From: Eudorina sp. 2006-703-Eu-15
Lineage: Eukaryota; Chlorophyta; Chlorophyceae; Chlamydomonadales; Volvocaceae
Direction: 5' to 3'
Length of the DNA stretch: 64,000 nucleotides
Assembly: GCA_003117195.1 (NCBI GenBank)
Contig: BDSI01000010.1
Location: 124,001 to 188,000, forward strand
A program made the position numbers and the translations under genes. Positions 1 through 17,980 of the stretch are shown one piece after another (positions within the stretch are counted from its first letter, which is position 1; the number at the start of each line of letters is the position of its first letter). The notes under the pieces are model-generated. The model was given only the letters and a program-made list of their open reading frames with translations, was not told the origin of the DNA and made no database searches.

Positions 1-523
1 GGCCTCCCAGCCCGCCGCCGCGGCCACCACCTTCCCGGACGAAGCCACCGCCGCCGGTAAGAGGATCCAAACTTACCTCATTCATAGGATTACATATATA
101 TGTACAAATGCGCATCCCTAAAACTGTATGTTTCTTTGACTAGGGGCATTGCCGCCCTGCCGCCAGGTGTTTTAGTAGTTCTTACTTTAATTGGTTGACG
201 GCTTGGACTGCTGCGGGTATCCACTTTCGCGGTCAAGTCGCTTCCGTAACTCATTCGTCGGTGCTTTCGCCCTCGGCTTTCGACTTAGCATGTTCTCATT
301 TGATAGTAGCATGTTCTCACTTGATAAATCGCTTAAGTGCCCCTGGGGTAGGATGAACAGTCCGTCTGCGCCGGTCTGTGCCTTCCACCTGCCTTTCGAT
401 TCTGGTTACCGTGTAATAACCGCTCCCAACGGCCGCCGTACGTTGCAGGTGGCCGCCCAGCAGGCTTCTGTCGACACGCTGACGACTCGCCAGCAGCAGC
501 GCCGCAGGCTGCTGCTTCGTTAG
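1..523 (+). CDS. 3' end of a proline-rich extracellular-matrix protein gene (partial)
   Basis: Only the last two exons are in the window. Exon 3-56 reads PPSPPPRPPPSRTKPPPP and ends at a GTAAGA donor at 57. The terminal exon 449-523 follows a CGTTGCAG acceptor and encodes VAAQQASVDTLTTRQQQRRR plus LLLR and a TAG stop; both junctions are phase 0. Ser-Pro/poly-Pro stretches of this type are the hydroxyproline-rich shaft of volvocine matrix proteins (pherophorins, matrix metalloproteases). The end of the shaft is almost the same as that of the metalloprotease gene at 4436-8415 (PPRPPPSRKKPPPP followed by a GTAAG donor), so a third member of that family is likely, oriented tail-to-tail with it. 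The family cannot be proven because upstream domains lie outside the window. A TGTAA motif, the volvocine polyadenylation signal, occurs at 958-962. Confidence 0.6.
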
Positions 524-3239
524 TAGATATCTAGCTAGCTAGCCGCCAGATAGATTGTCAGCGCGCAGGTGCGCTGCTGCGTGACCCAGCCCTACCCCGC
601 GGTGTCTCGATGATGACACACGGTAGCTCTCGCGCGGTCGCCCTTTCGCACTCCTTATCTAGGGCTAAAAAGCTCCGAAACCCTGCTGGTGGGCGTAAGT
701 AAGGTGTCCGGGCAGGTGAACGCGGCAGACGGCAGCTAGGTGCACCTACATGCGTACGGCGCTTGCCTGCAAGGTGCAAGGTGTATGCCTGCGCGGCCTG
801 GTCGTGCAGGCATATCATCAAGCAATCGCGCGCGCGTCGAACGTACGCTCATACGTGTCTTCTATTCTACCTTACGCGTTGTTGTTTTGCGACTGGCTAG
901 ATGGTTGGCTAGCTAGACGGACGGCATGTACGAAGGTCGTTTCACTGCCGGCAGCTGTGTAAGCTGTATGAGTGTGTATGAGCTGCATGCCATGGCACGC
1001 AGCGGTTCGAGGGACGGCATAACACGGCGCGTCCAAAGGCTTCTCGTATCGATCATTTGTAGGGACTTTGTCTGCAACCCAGCGTTACAGACGGGGGGAA
1101 TGCTGTACTTGCGTGCGCGTGTGTGCAGGGGCGGCGGCGGGCTGCTGGCTGGCCAATCGGCCCATGTGCGGGCTGACCATCACACAACTTGGACGATCGA
1201 TCGATCGAGCAACGATTACGACCGGCAGGCCGGTGCTCGCGGACCAGCAGTAACAATCGGGATTCACGTATGTATCAGCATCGGAACCGCGCGCCTCACT
1301 GTCAAGATCGCTCGATCGATAGATGACGTTGGTATGAATGAATGAATGAACGTTACAGCGGGCCCAGTCGGTATGTAGCGGGGTGCGTGCACGTTCGTGT
1401 GCTGCTTGCTGTCCGTAGTTAAGTGGACAGCAGGAACGTAGCGCCATACGTAGGTGTATGAAGGCGCGGCGGATGGAGCTGCTCAAGCAACCGAGCGGGT
1501 ATATCGGTCGCGGTCGCGGGCGTCTGCACGGTACGCACTCGCACAGCAGCAGGCCGGGTTTGCGGCATCAGGTCTTTCTGAACGGACCGACCAGCCACGC
1601 ACGTACGCGGCGATACATAGAGATGACATAGTTATACATATGTAGAGATTTCGATCTAAGGAATGAATGTGAATAAATATGAATGAAACAAATTCGTTGC
1701 AGAGGACCCCGCGCGCGGCGCGCAGGCGGCCGGGTGACAGTATGTACTGCGGAACGAGTCACGGTCGGCGGGTTGACTGCTGTGCCCTCGGGGAGGAAGT
1801 GGCTGGTGGAAATGCATCGGGAATGAAGACGAACTCACGCGGGGGTATGTAGGTGCGCCGGACGGTGGTTTCGGAGAGTAGGTGTGGCTCATAGGTCGTT
1901 GCGGCCGCTCCGTCGCTCGCTCGCAAGTCCGCTAGATAGATAGACCGCGTGCGTGCCTGCAAGCGCGCCTCGTCATGCACATATCTTCCCATATGACCCG
2001 CGAGGTCCACTGTAACGTCATGAATATGCACTCTCTCCTGCAAGCGCGCCTACGGCATCTACGCTGAATTGAACGTCACTGCGCTGCAGGTAGACTTTCC
2101 CTGAAACAGATGAGTGGCTGAACCGCGGTTTTACCAGCAACATGGTTCGTTGGTGGATTGGCTAACTATGAACGGTAGTATCCCCTGACGCGAACAGGGG
2201 GGGTGTACGCCGGTACGGTAAAGTCGTACAGACGCTCACAATATGGGTGCCCCAAAAGTGTGTGTGGGCCAAGCGTTACAGAAAGAGAAGCGGGGCTGCC
2301 GCATCCAGTAGGCTGCGCAATACCTGATGAGGGGTAGCGCTGCGCACTCTCCCCTTGCAACGGCCTTCCATGGTATACGACACTGTACGGTATGTACTGC
2401 ACTGCAGCGCTAAGAGCAAGCGCCCAACAGCTGTACTACAGACAATTTGACAGAGTGCAAATATCGATGCACCCAGCATCGATGTAACCGTTCGTACATT
2501 TTAGTACGTACGGTAGGCCATCCCCACCTCCTTCACCATTGATACATCGACTGGTAAAGCGAGCTTTGGTTGGATAACCTGAATAAGAGCAGCGCGAGTG
2601 TACTTTCTCGTCCTGCGAACCTCCCTAAACGTTTGCAGCATGATATGCAGCACAACCGCTGTCGTGCCACCCACGTCCATGACACCGCGAGTAATACCGC
2701 GGCTTCTCTGCGCATTATAGATCGATGGTGCAATACCACGTCTCGCCAAATCAATGTGCCATGGATGGATGAATCACCATCATTGTCCGCAAGCACGCCA
2801 TGCGAAAGTCAACCTGCGTAAAAGCTATGTATTCTAGCGCGGCGACGCGTGCGATGCGTTGCGACGGGCACGTACGCCAGACGCTTCATCGCAGCAGGGT
2901 GCTGCTGTACTCAATCCAGGCCTAATGAATTCACGGTAACAAGCTAAAAGTGTGTTCACCTAAACCCTTATCCTCGCCAGCCTATCCAGCTGGCCGTGAA
3001 TTGATCGCTCCTTCGCAAGAGGTAAGCAAAGCTTGCAACCTGACCGATCGACCTACACTAGCGAAGAAACGACGAGCCAAGCAACACTCAGCCGTGCCTT
3101 GCACATTTTGCCCCATAAGCCGTTATACCCCATTACCCAATAAAAAGGGTCAGCTCCCCCTCGCGCCGGCTGATGAAACCCGGTGCAGCAACCTGCTGCG
3201 AAGGTGATGCGCGGTCCGGTCCGTCCCCTCCCCCCAAAC

Positions 3240-3296
3240 TCACATACACGCGCGCACACATACACGCACACATACACGCACACATACACACCACGC
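3240..3296. repeat. CACATACACGCA tandem repeat
   Basis: About four to five copies of a 12-bp unit (CACATACACGCA with slight variants) in intergenic DNA. Open frames through it (HTRAHTYTHTY) are repeat artefacts. Confidence 0.85.
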
Positions 3297-4206
3297 CGCA
3301 ACGAACCGCGCGAACTTCCGAACGAACGGTCAACGGCGAACATACCGAAACCCACTGGTCGCCCACTAGTGGCGGTCTCTATCTCACGCATGCAGCGCCC
3401 TCGCTCGCGCTCGAAGACCGACCGCATGCATGCACGTCCACTGCTGGCTGCGACGCAGGGTATGTACGGCATGTACGGCAGCTGGATCGGACTACTTCTG
3501 TACTGCTGACTATATGCGGCAGCGGCGACGCGACGGCACGCACGCAGGGTAGGTGTGTGCGCATGACTCGCTCGCTCGGGCCCTTCCATCCTATTGTCCA
3601 CGCCCACATACATGCACGCCCCGGGCCTGGGCGGTTCTGGGTGGGCCCCTTATTAAGCATACACCCGCACGCCCTCTGGTGTTGCAGCGGCCTTGCTTGC
3701 GTGCCGTGCTCTCCCCTCGACCGCCCCGAGCGAGCTCCCACAGTGCATGCGGTGCGTGTGGAGCTGCTGGGTATCTAATGGTTCATTAATCGCCGATCCT
3801 CTGGATGCATGAGGTCTTCCTCCCTGTTTTCAGGGCATATCATGTCATCACTTGCGGTAGGTGCTAATAAGCCGCTGTCTGCGGGGCAGCAGCAGGCAGG
3901 CCGTCGTCCGAACCACTCCTGCTACGGCAACGAATAGCTCGTTCGGCGCCGGCGGATCCTATCTTCCTATGTATGGCCAGCTGTGTGACACGCAGCAGTG
4001 CGTGGTTCATTAGCTACTGTTCCGTTGTATGTAGCACCTCGCTCCGCCTTCTCTTGCTCCTCCTGCTTACCTCCTGCTTATCACCATCATCGTACGTCAT
4101 CATCAAGGAATGGCCTGGCGAATAAACTAACTCACACGTGTACACACGCACGCATGCTGCCCTGCCTCTTCCAGCTTCGTTCCGGCCCCCTCCTCCTACC
4201 CGCCCC

Positions 4207-4241
4207 TAAGTCCTGAACCCTGAACCCTAAACCCTGAACCC
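4207..4241. repeat. Telomere-like interstitial motif (CCCTGAA/CCCTAAA)
   Basis: Four to five heptamers alternating CCCTGAA and CCCTAAA, the complement of a TTTAGGG-type telomere repeat with substitutions. Similar short copies lie at 15046-15060 and 21219-21237. They are too short to mark a chromosome end. Confidence 0.6.
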
Positions 4242-4435
4242 GAAGAAGATACCAAGCAGTTCTGCACCAAGCAACGGACCTGTTGCGGACGTGAAGAGGT
4301 GCGTGTATCCCCTCAGGTTCTTGCTGCTTGCCACGAGTACGGTGCCTATGAATCCCCCACCAACTGCGAAGCGCTGCGTAGCCCGCCAACTGCGAAGCGC
4401 TGCGTAGTGCGTACAGCCCGGCAGCTGCGCCCCAG

Positions 4436-7400
4436 CTAGGCGAGGAGCCGCCTGCCGGTCGTCTTAATCGCCGCTGACGTCTGCGTCCACAGATAGAAAC
4501 GTGGCAACGTCAGTACGACACCATAAACGCAAAGGGCCCAGGTAAGCAAGCGATCAGAGATTGAGTGGGCTGTGTTGGTATAACGACTTGGTGCGTGACA
4601 CGTCACGGCGGAACAAGGGCATATGGGGGCAGCAGACCTCTACAGCGCTGACGTGATGGGTTTTGCTTGAATGCATTCACGCTTACCGGCGGCGGTGGCT
4701 TCTTCCGGGACGGCGGTGGCCGCGGCGGCGGGCTGGGAGGCCGTGGGCTGGGCGGTGGGGGCTGCGGCGGGCGCGGGCTGGGCGGCGGCGGGCTCGGCGG
4801 TAGTGGGCTGGGGGGCGGCGGGCTGGGCGGCGGTGGACTGGGCGGCGGCGGACTGGGGGGCTCGGGACTGGGCGGCGGCGGGCTGGGTGGTGGTGGGCTG
4901 GGCGGTGGTGGGCTGGGCGGCTCAGGGCTGGGCGGCTCCGGACTCGGAGGCTCGGGGTTGGGTGGCGGCGGGGAAGAAGGCAAGTCAGGCCAGTTCGGGG
5001 GCATTGGCCATGATGGTGACTCTGGCCTGGGCGGCAGTAAGCGCTTGGACGGGGCTAGAGGAGGAGGTGGGCTGGGCAGGCTTGGGCTTGAAGGCGGAGC
5101 ATTAGGCGGGAGGCTGGGTGGCGGTGGGCTGGGTGGCGGCGGGCTGGGTGGCGGCGGGCTGGGTGGCGGCGGGCTGGGTGGCGGCGACGGTGGCCTGGGC
5201 GATGGCGGTTGCGGGCTGGGTGGCGGCAACGGAGGCTTCGGCGGCAGCCTCGGAGAGGGCGGTGGGCGTGGACTGGGTGGCGGGCGCGGGCTGGGCGGCG
5301 GTGGGCGTGGAGGCGGGGATGGCGGCTGCGGTGGCGGAGGCGGAGGCGGGTTCGGCGGCGGGGGCGGGGGCCTTGGTGGAGGGGGCGAGGGGCTGGGAGG
5401 CGGCGAGGGGCTGGGAGGCGGTGGTGGGGACGGCGGCAGGCTGGGAGGAGTAGGGCTGGGGGGCGGGCGACTAGGCGGCGGCGGAGGTGAAGGTGGCGTT
5501 GACGGCGGAAGCGGCGGCGCCGTCCCACGCGTGCACTCCGCGGGGCTGGTCAAGTAACGGCACAGGGAGACCTGCATGACGTCAGCACCGACCCAAGATC
5601 CACCGTACACCACCAGATTGTAGGACGTCAGGTTGGCGCTGCCGCCCGACGCAATCATGTTGATGATGGAGATCTGCCGGTCGCTGTACGTGTACGATGC
5701 CGGGTAGCCGTTGTCCTGCGGCAGCACAGATGTCCGTTTTGTTATGCATGCGGTCTCAGACAAATTGCTGCCGAGACAAGAAATGTCTCGCGCGATGTAT
5801 GTGAAGCACATGGGTCGGCGCACAGTCGCCGATTTCGGCGACCAGCCCGCCTGTCGCGTGCGTGTTATGACTGCCTTCCTGCGGCTCGGCACGACACCGC
5901 AGCCGGGCTCCAGACCGCCCCAGCCTTCAAACCAGCCATGTGTGGGACGGAGTGCGGTGCCGTGCGGTGCCGTGTGCAGTGCACCACGGAGTGACGGAGA
6001 GCACCGACCGCCAGCAGGTCCCCTCTCCTCTCCCGCCGAACGCCTCCTCCCCTGACCCAATCATCCGTCACCACAATACCGCTGTATCGCCGAGGCTGTC
6101 CTTGGCCTTATACTGTTGTATACCCCTACGACCCTACTACAAAACACCCCTAGCCTGCATGTCTTGGTTGTTTCGTGTCCCAACACGCCCGTGTTGCAGC
6201 CCCGACACGCCGACAGGCCCTTGACCCAGTCCCGACACGCCCTTGACCCAGTCCCGACACGCCCGCCCTCTCCATAGACCCACCATCGTGGCGTTAACCT
6301 CGTGCACGTGGACCTTGTTGGCGTAGGTGGAGCCCAGCGACGAGTCGCCGGCTTTGGGCACGCGCACATCGATGTACAGGTTCTTAGAGAGCGTGTTGTT
6401 GGTGTAGGTGGGGAGCCAGTTGGGGATGACTCGGAGGTAATTGCCCGTACCCCGGAGGTAGGTTGCCGGCAGGGTGTACGACACGCCGAGGCCGGGGGCG
6501 GTTAACACTGTGGAGTCAATAGTGGCTGCGGGTGTGGCCCAGCCCAGGCGGGACGTCTCGGCGGCGTTGGGGCAGGCGTCCCCGCGGCCCATGGCGGTGG
6601 AGTAGTCCTCGTACTCCCAGCCGTTGCGCCAGGAGTGCCACAGGCCTGAGTGGCGGGGATGAGGGCAAATGGGATTGATGCGCACGTGGAGGGGATGACA
6701 CAACCAAGGACAGGAAAAACTATGATGCAGGCAGCATCGAGGTGGAGGTAAGCCACCTCAAATGCGTAGTCATATCGGTGACAATGCTCATCTCGTCCCA
6801 CAGAACGAAGCAAGCACACTGTCCTCCGCGCCGGTACCCGACCACATCCCCGTATCCCAGCGATAAGATACAGGTAAAAATTGGAGGCGTTGGGCACAGA
6901 ACGGAAATCTATTCCAAACCTAAATGTTCTACGAAAATATCATTTCCTCAACCCGGTTGGTAAACGTAAACCCGGTGGATCTCACCGTAGTTGTGGAGGG
7001 CCTCCTGCATCACCGTCGCCCAGCGGTACACGCCGTACCCCGAGGTCTGCAGCCAGACCTGCTTGCCAGGCAGCAACGCCAGGCCCGCCCAGGGGCACAC
7101 AGAGGCTAGCCCCGGAGGCATGATGTAGATGTAGTGTGTGAAGGAGGAAAACGCGGTGGTCCCGATCAGCGATTTCGCAGTCGTGTCGCCGCCATTCGAG
7201 ATGGACCACCAGCTGCACGATGAAGTGACGGCGGTGGTGCAGTTCTGCGGCACCCTGAGCACTTGAAAGGCCGTGGTGTTGATGTTGAACTGCCCGTACG
7301 AGCAAAGGTTGTATCGGAGCGCAATGCCACCGCTGCCGTCGCCGTTGGGCCCCAGGAAGAGGTCCCGGACCGCGGACTCATTCAACGTCGGAGCGTAGCC

Positions 7401-8415
7401 GCACTGGGAGTAGTCCATCAGCATCACGAGCGGTCGCTGGAAGACGGCGGAGCTGGTGATTGCCACGGGCACGGCACCGACGTCCGTGAAATTGCCGCCG
7501 CCATCAGAAGGCGAGCAGACGCCGTCGGCGTCAAGATTACAGTTCTGCGGTCGAGTGTGTGATGGCAAGGCCGTCAGGCGCACGTTGTGAAACACCGCCC
7601 GGCACAAATTAGAACGTCAGCTGTGTCCTATGAAGCTGCGGCAAGTTGGTTCGAGAATGTGGCTCTCCGGGCTGCCAATCAATCCTCCGGGCCGGCCTCA
7701 TCCAGCCCAATCCAGCACGGCACAATACGGCACACGGCACAGCACGGCACGGCACACACGTCAACCAAAACAGGGCGAGACCTTTCTTCCTCAGTGAGAA
7801 CACAACCCGAGCCAAGCACAGAAGCTCACCAGGCCGACAGGTGTGCCGGGCACAAAATCCTTTCCGTTCTTATCCTTCTTGGGCGCCTTGAAGGTTTTGC
7901 GGTCCATGGCTGTTATGGACCCATCCCCTTTCGTAATAGCCCAGGTCTCGTTGCCGTCATCGGTCGTAACAAACACAAGGTTGCCCTGGACTAGGACCTT
8001 CTTCTGTTGCCCGGGAGCGTTGGGATTTTGTGCCTTGGCATGAGTTGCGACTGCAGGGCGACGTTTCCGACACATCGCGTGTTTGTTAGACGCATTTACA
8101 AACTCAGCAACATTTTATTGCCCTATAATTGATTTTTACTATAAAGAGTGTAGGAAAGTCCGCGATGCTGTTGAGTGATGTTTGACGACCAACTGCGCAG
8201 AAGCCGCGTGTCATATCGGCGCCATATCTAAGTACAGGACGACAAGCCATGCTGACATTTGAAACGTGCATAACAGATGGACGTGTCTCCGGCACACGAA
8301 TAGGGACGTATAGGGACAACCTACGCGCAACCTGCCAGAAGCAACTGACAAACCAGTTATACCTACCTTGAATGATGATTACAATCAGAATTAGCGGAAG
8401 CGCCTTTCGCCACAT
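4436..8415 (-). CDS. Matrix metalloprotease, gametolysin (peptidase M11) family, copy 1
   Basis: Six exons read on the minus strand: 8367-8415, 7830-8050, 6986-7544, 6284-6645, 4687-5715, 4436-4480; phases agree and give 754 aa. Exon 1 is a signal peptide (MWRKALPLILIVIIIQ). Residues 17-90 are a propeptide-like region. The M11 domain follows, with QEALHNYGLWH at about 270-280 (split across the exon 3/4 junction) and a Met-turn STAMG near 292-296. A Cys-containing segment (about 398-462) leads into a roughly 275-residue Ser-Pro/poly-Pro shaft, then KKPPPP and a small final exon ending TTGRRLLA. M11 enzymes cleave matrix and cell-wall glycoproteins; a QExxH motif, first residue Gln rather than His, is known from a Volvox matrix metalloprotease (VMP3). 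Location should be extracellular. Without the last splice the frame would run to a stop at 4603, adding an unlike tail; the spliced form matches the left-edge gene better. Confidence 0.85.
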
Positions 8416-10049
8416 CTTACGAGAAAGTAGTTATGTCCCCCCACGTCGTTTCTATGGTGTTGCTCTAATAAAACTTACTTATTATTTGCATGATAAGGAC
8501 ATACATAGAATACGTCACGTATAATATGACGCAGTTGTCTCACAGTCGAGCAGAGGTGCTAATGACAATAAGCGTTCAGGTGTAACCATGTTGTGAGTAA
8601 AGTGTACCTATTTATAGCTCTTATTTTGCTGTACAGCTGAGCGTCGTTCATGCTGCGACCCTTGCGGTACAAGGCAACAGGCTGGCAACATCTGACCAGT
8701 TTCCATCCATAAAATACCACCAAAAACTTTCAAATAAGTCAAATCCTCCGAATCATCTCCATGCAATCTTCCAGGAGCTGTGCTTCTACCTCACAAATCG
8801 GCCGTATGCAGTTGCGGCGGGCGCAAGCAAAGCGCCCATAAATATGCTATTAGGCCAATAGATGATCAATATATGATCCTTTTGTATACTCAAAGTAATC
8901 ATCCAAGTACAGGTAGGTTCTGCAGTACACACGACGTCTCAGGATTTCTGTAGGGCCTTCGCACAAAAAATTATCATTATTCAAGGCACATAAAATCTGC
9001 TCCATTGTAGGGGACGCGTTTCCTGATCGTAGAACCCATAGTGCCCGTACAGCCGACGGCTAGAGTTGAGCTTTGTCATTTAACCATCGTTCATGATAAT
9101 TAATTATTGTAACACACTTAGCTTCATATGAGTTTGCAGGCGCCATATATCTGTGTCAACCTTCAAGTTATGCCGAATCGCGGGATGCATTCGTCACACA
9201 ACAGATAACAGGGACAGCCGCCTTGACGAGTTTGATAGACCATTGGAAGGCAACGTTTTGGTGGTCGTTTCTTTGTGAAAATTCCATTTCTAGACTCGTG
9301 ATCGCATCTAACAGCAGCATTCGGATGGGGCAAGATGGACCCGACCCTGGCCGACAGACTTGGCAACTTGGAAATGAAGTATGCACCCAACGTCGCCTCA
9401 CGCCGCCGTATGCGTCCAACCGTGTCCAAGCGATCAACTCGCCCGTGTATGTGCAGACGTGCTGAGCACCTGCGCGGTGCGCATCCTCGGGGAAGCCGAC
9501 CCGTCCGTATCGTGCATGTCGCGTTGCGGCAGGGAGCACAGCTCCGTAATCCCTGCTGCACATCCTTGCAGTCAAGGCTTGCACCACGGCGGGTTGCACC
9601 ACGCCAACCACAGAACACAAACCCACATGGATCATTTCATGTTTCATGCTGTTATGGGAGGCCAGGCATTTGCCGTGAGAGAGCCGGACTCCGGCCTGAC
9701 GTTAGCGCGCGCTACAGCTCTCCGCCGGTCGCTCGGTTCGTTGCTTTTCCCGCCCGATTGCTGCAGATCCAGCTCACTGTGGTGGCAACCCCCCGGGTAT
9801 TCTATTTTCCCCCTCCTTGAGCTAGGTCGGGGCTGATCCATCAACCGCCGGGTGTCCTGCGCTCCTGCTGCCCGTGGGAGGTGGGGGTGGTGGGGGTGGT
9901 GGCAGAGGCAAAAACACCCCAAACATGCGGAACATGCGGAATGACGCAAGCAGCTTGGGCGAGGAGGCGCCGACCGCTGTCCAGAGCAGCCGCCGGTGCG
10001 CTCGCTCGTGCGCGGCTTCGTGTGCGTATGCTGATTTCTGAAGCGCCCC

Positions 10050-10080
<31 letters not shown>

Positions 10081-11383
10081 GCACTGTGGACGGTGTGACG
10101 GACGTCGGTCCGTTAATCGCGCAGCCCGCGTGACAGGACCCCGGAGAAAAGATGCATGTGCTGATGATGAGCTAAAATATCTAAATACCGAATGTGTGAA
10201 CGAAGACTATCTACAGGTAGGCCCTGGTAGGCCCGCACGGGACCTAATAAAAAGTTATCATCGGGGATTGCACTTGCTGATAGTACGGCAGCTGGAATAA
10301 TTGACTTATGAAGGAATTGCCGAAATTGACACAGGTGAAGCAAGAAAGGAAGGGAGCTTCGGCGCCTGCCAGAAGAGACTGTCAGAAGAGGCTCCGACAG
10401 GATCACGCAGGAAGCGGAAACTTAAACGGAACAACCCTGCGCAGGGTGGCCAGGCCCCTCGTCAGATCGCCGTCGAGCCGCTTCCCGCTGCCCGCGTGGG
10501 GGCCAGAACTCAAAGCGAGGCCACAAGGTCATCAGGCCAGGGGGGTTCTACCACTTTGAAACGCAAAGCAACGAGACTACCCACCCACCCGCCTGCCCCG
10601 CGCACCAGTGCGCGCCGCCCCACCATAACAACCAACTGAGCCACCTCCCAGGAAAGGGCGCCGCCGCTGGACGTCCTGAACCCACGCACTTCTCTACCCT
10701 CTGATCCCACAAATCACCTGCGCGGCACTGCCTGTCTCCCCCGACAGCATTATCACTGATCCCCACACTGTGAGATAAGGTCTGAGTCCCCAATCGCCTT
10801 AACACCGCCTTCTGACCGCTTCCGTACCGCGTCATGGCCGCCTCCGTACCACCTTCGTATCGCCTCCGCAACACCTCCGTACCGCCTCAGTACCGCCTCA
10901 GTGACGTGCTAGGAACATAGCTTAAGCCAAGATATTGATGAAGAGGCTGCATCACTCGATACAGCAGCGTGCAGGTGCGGAGGTAGCCGTACCTCGCGCT
11001 AACCGACTAACGGTTTCATACCACAACCTCTAGCTGACCGTACCGCCCATGTCCTGACGCGCGCGGTGGTGACGTCGGCGAGGTAGACAGAAAGGCCTGA
11101 CCTGCAGCTGCTCGTCATTCGTCTACCCCGCAAAAGCGGCAAACCCTGTCGCAAAGGGTCCGGGGCGGTCCGCATGGATCCGGGGCGACCCAGCACCCCG
11201 GGGCGACCCGAAGGGCACGTGAGCTGCCTACCTGGGGCGCCGCCGCTGAACCGCCCCCACGACAGGAAACTGACGGATAAAAGCGAATAAGCAGGAATGT
11301 AAAGGGCGAAGCAATAGCCAATACATGCCAACTCGCTTGCTACCATACCGGGCGTTTCCCCGCGCCCTTATCTCAACCCCCGC

Positions 11384-11490
11384 CCCCACCACGCTCTTCC
11401 CAACCCCCACCACGCTCTTCCCAACCCCCACCACGCTCATCCCCACCCCACCACACTCATCCCCACCCCCACCATCCCCGCCACCCCCAA
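11384..11490. repeat. Minisatellite, unit about 21 bp
   Basis: Three good copies of a unit containing CCACGCTCTTCCCAACCCC, followed by degenerate C/A-rich copies. Confidence 0.8.
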
Positions 11491-11530
11491 CCCCATCACT
11501 TGAGCGCGCTCGACGGGAGCCGGTCCTTGA

Positions 11531-11830
11531 CATGAATGAATGAATGAACGAACGAACGTTACAGCGGACCCCCAAAAGGGATCAAACGGTGTATACCAGG
11601 GCAAGCCCCAGCAGGCCCCACCGACAAGGCGGCAAGACCTCCACACCTCAACGCCGCGAATGAAAAACATATCGGGCCATGACCCCACCAAGATAGACAC
11701 CGAAGCAAGCAGAGGCGCACAGCAGGGCAACACTACCAAATGGACAAGCACTGTCAGGGGCGGTATCCTCTCGAGGTCTTGAAAGACCCACGCCTGGCTC
11801 GTGACAGCGCCCAGCGACCGCTAGTGGGGC
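11531..11830. mobile_element. Left-end fragment of the GTTACAGCGGACCCC element family
   Basis: Begins with GAATGAATGAAC-type tetranucleotides, then GTTACAGCGGACCCC, AAAAGGGATCA and a run that parallels 57806-58150 over roughly 300 bp (shared blocks include GTATACCAGGGCAAGCCCCA, ACCGAAGCAAGCAGAGGCGC and CTCTCGAGGTCTTG). No matching right terminal repeat was found downstream, so this copy looks truncated. Confidence 0.6.
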
Positions 11831-13303
11831 ACCCCGCCTCCACACGAAAGTACCGTGACCTCGACGTGGGCGCGCAGCCGTCCTCTGCAGCCGACCCAAC
11901 TCAATATGGTGCACAGCAGCGGCATGCAAACCCCCACAAGCCATCCGGTCCGCTTTGGGTTCAGGTAGGTCTCCTGTGCAAGATGAACCATAACACTGAC
12001 GGCGCTTTGCAAGTAGTCCTCGAGGAGAGCCTGACAAGGCGGAATACAAAGCTGCCCAGCTGCAGATAGACCCCCGGGCATCCGGGAGCACATAACTACA
12101 TCTGCCGATCGTACCACCGACTTACCAACATGCAGTTCGCTACGGGTCGTACACGGGGATCCTGCAGGTACGGCCTCACCTGGCAGCTGCCGCCGGGCGA
12201 GGGCAGCTGCCCTGGAAGCTTTCCGTGTGGCCACCTCCGCCCTGCAAATACCCGACAGAGCGGATACCTGAATAATACCTGAATAACAACTTAATATATA
12301 ACACATAATAACCGGGGTCCGCCACGTCTTGACCATCTCGACCGTACCGTACTTGGACCCACCATCGATCTGTCGCCGTCACGGCGGCTTGTCAACGCAG
12401 TGGAGACGGCAGCTGGCGCGCATGGGGGGATGCGGCCGGCCAACAGGATGATGCGCACCATAGCGAAATTCTTTCCAAACCCACCCACCCCTTAGGGCCA
12501 AAAAGAAAGGGGCGATCCAAGTTGCCGATGAGCAAGCCGAACACATGCAAATATCAGTAGTTACGGCGGCAGTAGCGGGGACACGTCGTCACAGCACCTC
12601 TACTCACACATGTCCTGACGAGCCACGTGCATACGGCACTACGTACGAACCCTCACCCCGAACAGATAAGACAGGAAAGTGGGGAAGCATCCAGCTCTGC
12701 ACACGTCCAATTCTCAATCCAACATCCAGCTCTGCCAACCCTCAGCTCCGCAAACATCCCGCTCGCATCACTGCAGAGCGACGCATCCGAACGCAAACAA
12801 ACTCCTCGCGAGCAGGCAGCTCAACACAAAACACACTCTCTCGGATGAATTTCAGATCTTCTGGACAGTAACACGATCGAGCTGTAACGAGCCGACTCCT
12901 TGCATACCATTGTTGGTTCGAAGCATCCGAGGCACGTGCACCTAACCTTGCAATACTGGTTCATTGCGGGCCCAGCTCCGTGTGTAAGCGCAAGTGCTCA
13001 ACGTCGGGGGACCCACTCGGCTGTCCTGGCTGGCAGGCATGGGTTGTGTCGAGGAGATGGATGGGAGTCCCATGCCCAAGACCCCTACATGGGCTGCCGG
13101 CAGCCAGCCAGCCAACCCCGAATGGCCGGAGAACAATACACGTACGACAGTGCACGTACGACAAGCATCTGAATGGATGGATGAATGTCAACAGATATCA
13201 ACTGCAGCAGGCGGCGGAGGTGTATGTGTGGTCGCGGTACGGACGGCTGCTTCCCGCGTCTCTGCTGGAACACCTGACATGTGGGGTCGCAGCCTTGCCG
13301 CGT

Positions 13304-17980
<4,677 letters not shown>

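Larger units (their letters stand above)
524..4435. other. Intergenic region between two tail-to-tail ECM genes
   Basis: No open frame here has recognisable protein features or a consistent exon chain. The 5' part presumably holds the 3' UTR of the left gene. Visible structure is limited to a single short copy of the GTTACAGCGG repeat end near 1331-1365, a CACATACACGCA-type tandem repeat at 3240-3296, a telomere-like motif at 4207-4241 and a 28-bp-spaced tandem duplication at about 4349-4408 (core CAACTGCGAAGCGCTGCGTA, twice). Confidence 0.6.
8416..13303. other. Intergenic region between the two metalloprotease genes
   Basis: No gene recognised. The stretch 8416-9160 is noticeably AT-richer and should include the promoter and 5' UTR of copy 1. 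The remainder is GC-rich and repetitive: GTCT tetranucleotides (10047-10080), decayed CGTACCGCCTC-like repeats (about 10800-10910), a CCCCCACCACGCTCTTCCCAA minisatellite (11384-11490) and a partial mobile element from 11531. Confidence 0.6.

Noticed and set aside
191..523. 110-codon plus-strand frame as a separate small gene
   Set aside because: Its 3' part coincides with the terminal exon 449-523, which joins in phase to the proline-rich exon at 3-56; the 5' part is intron.
4667..5557. Long plus-strand Gly-rich frame
   Set aside because: It is the reverse complement of the proline shaft of metalloprotease copy 1 (CCN codons read as GGN on the other strand).
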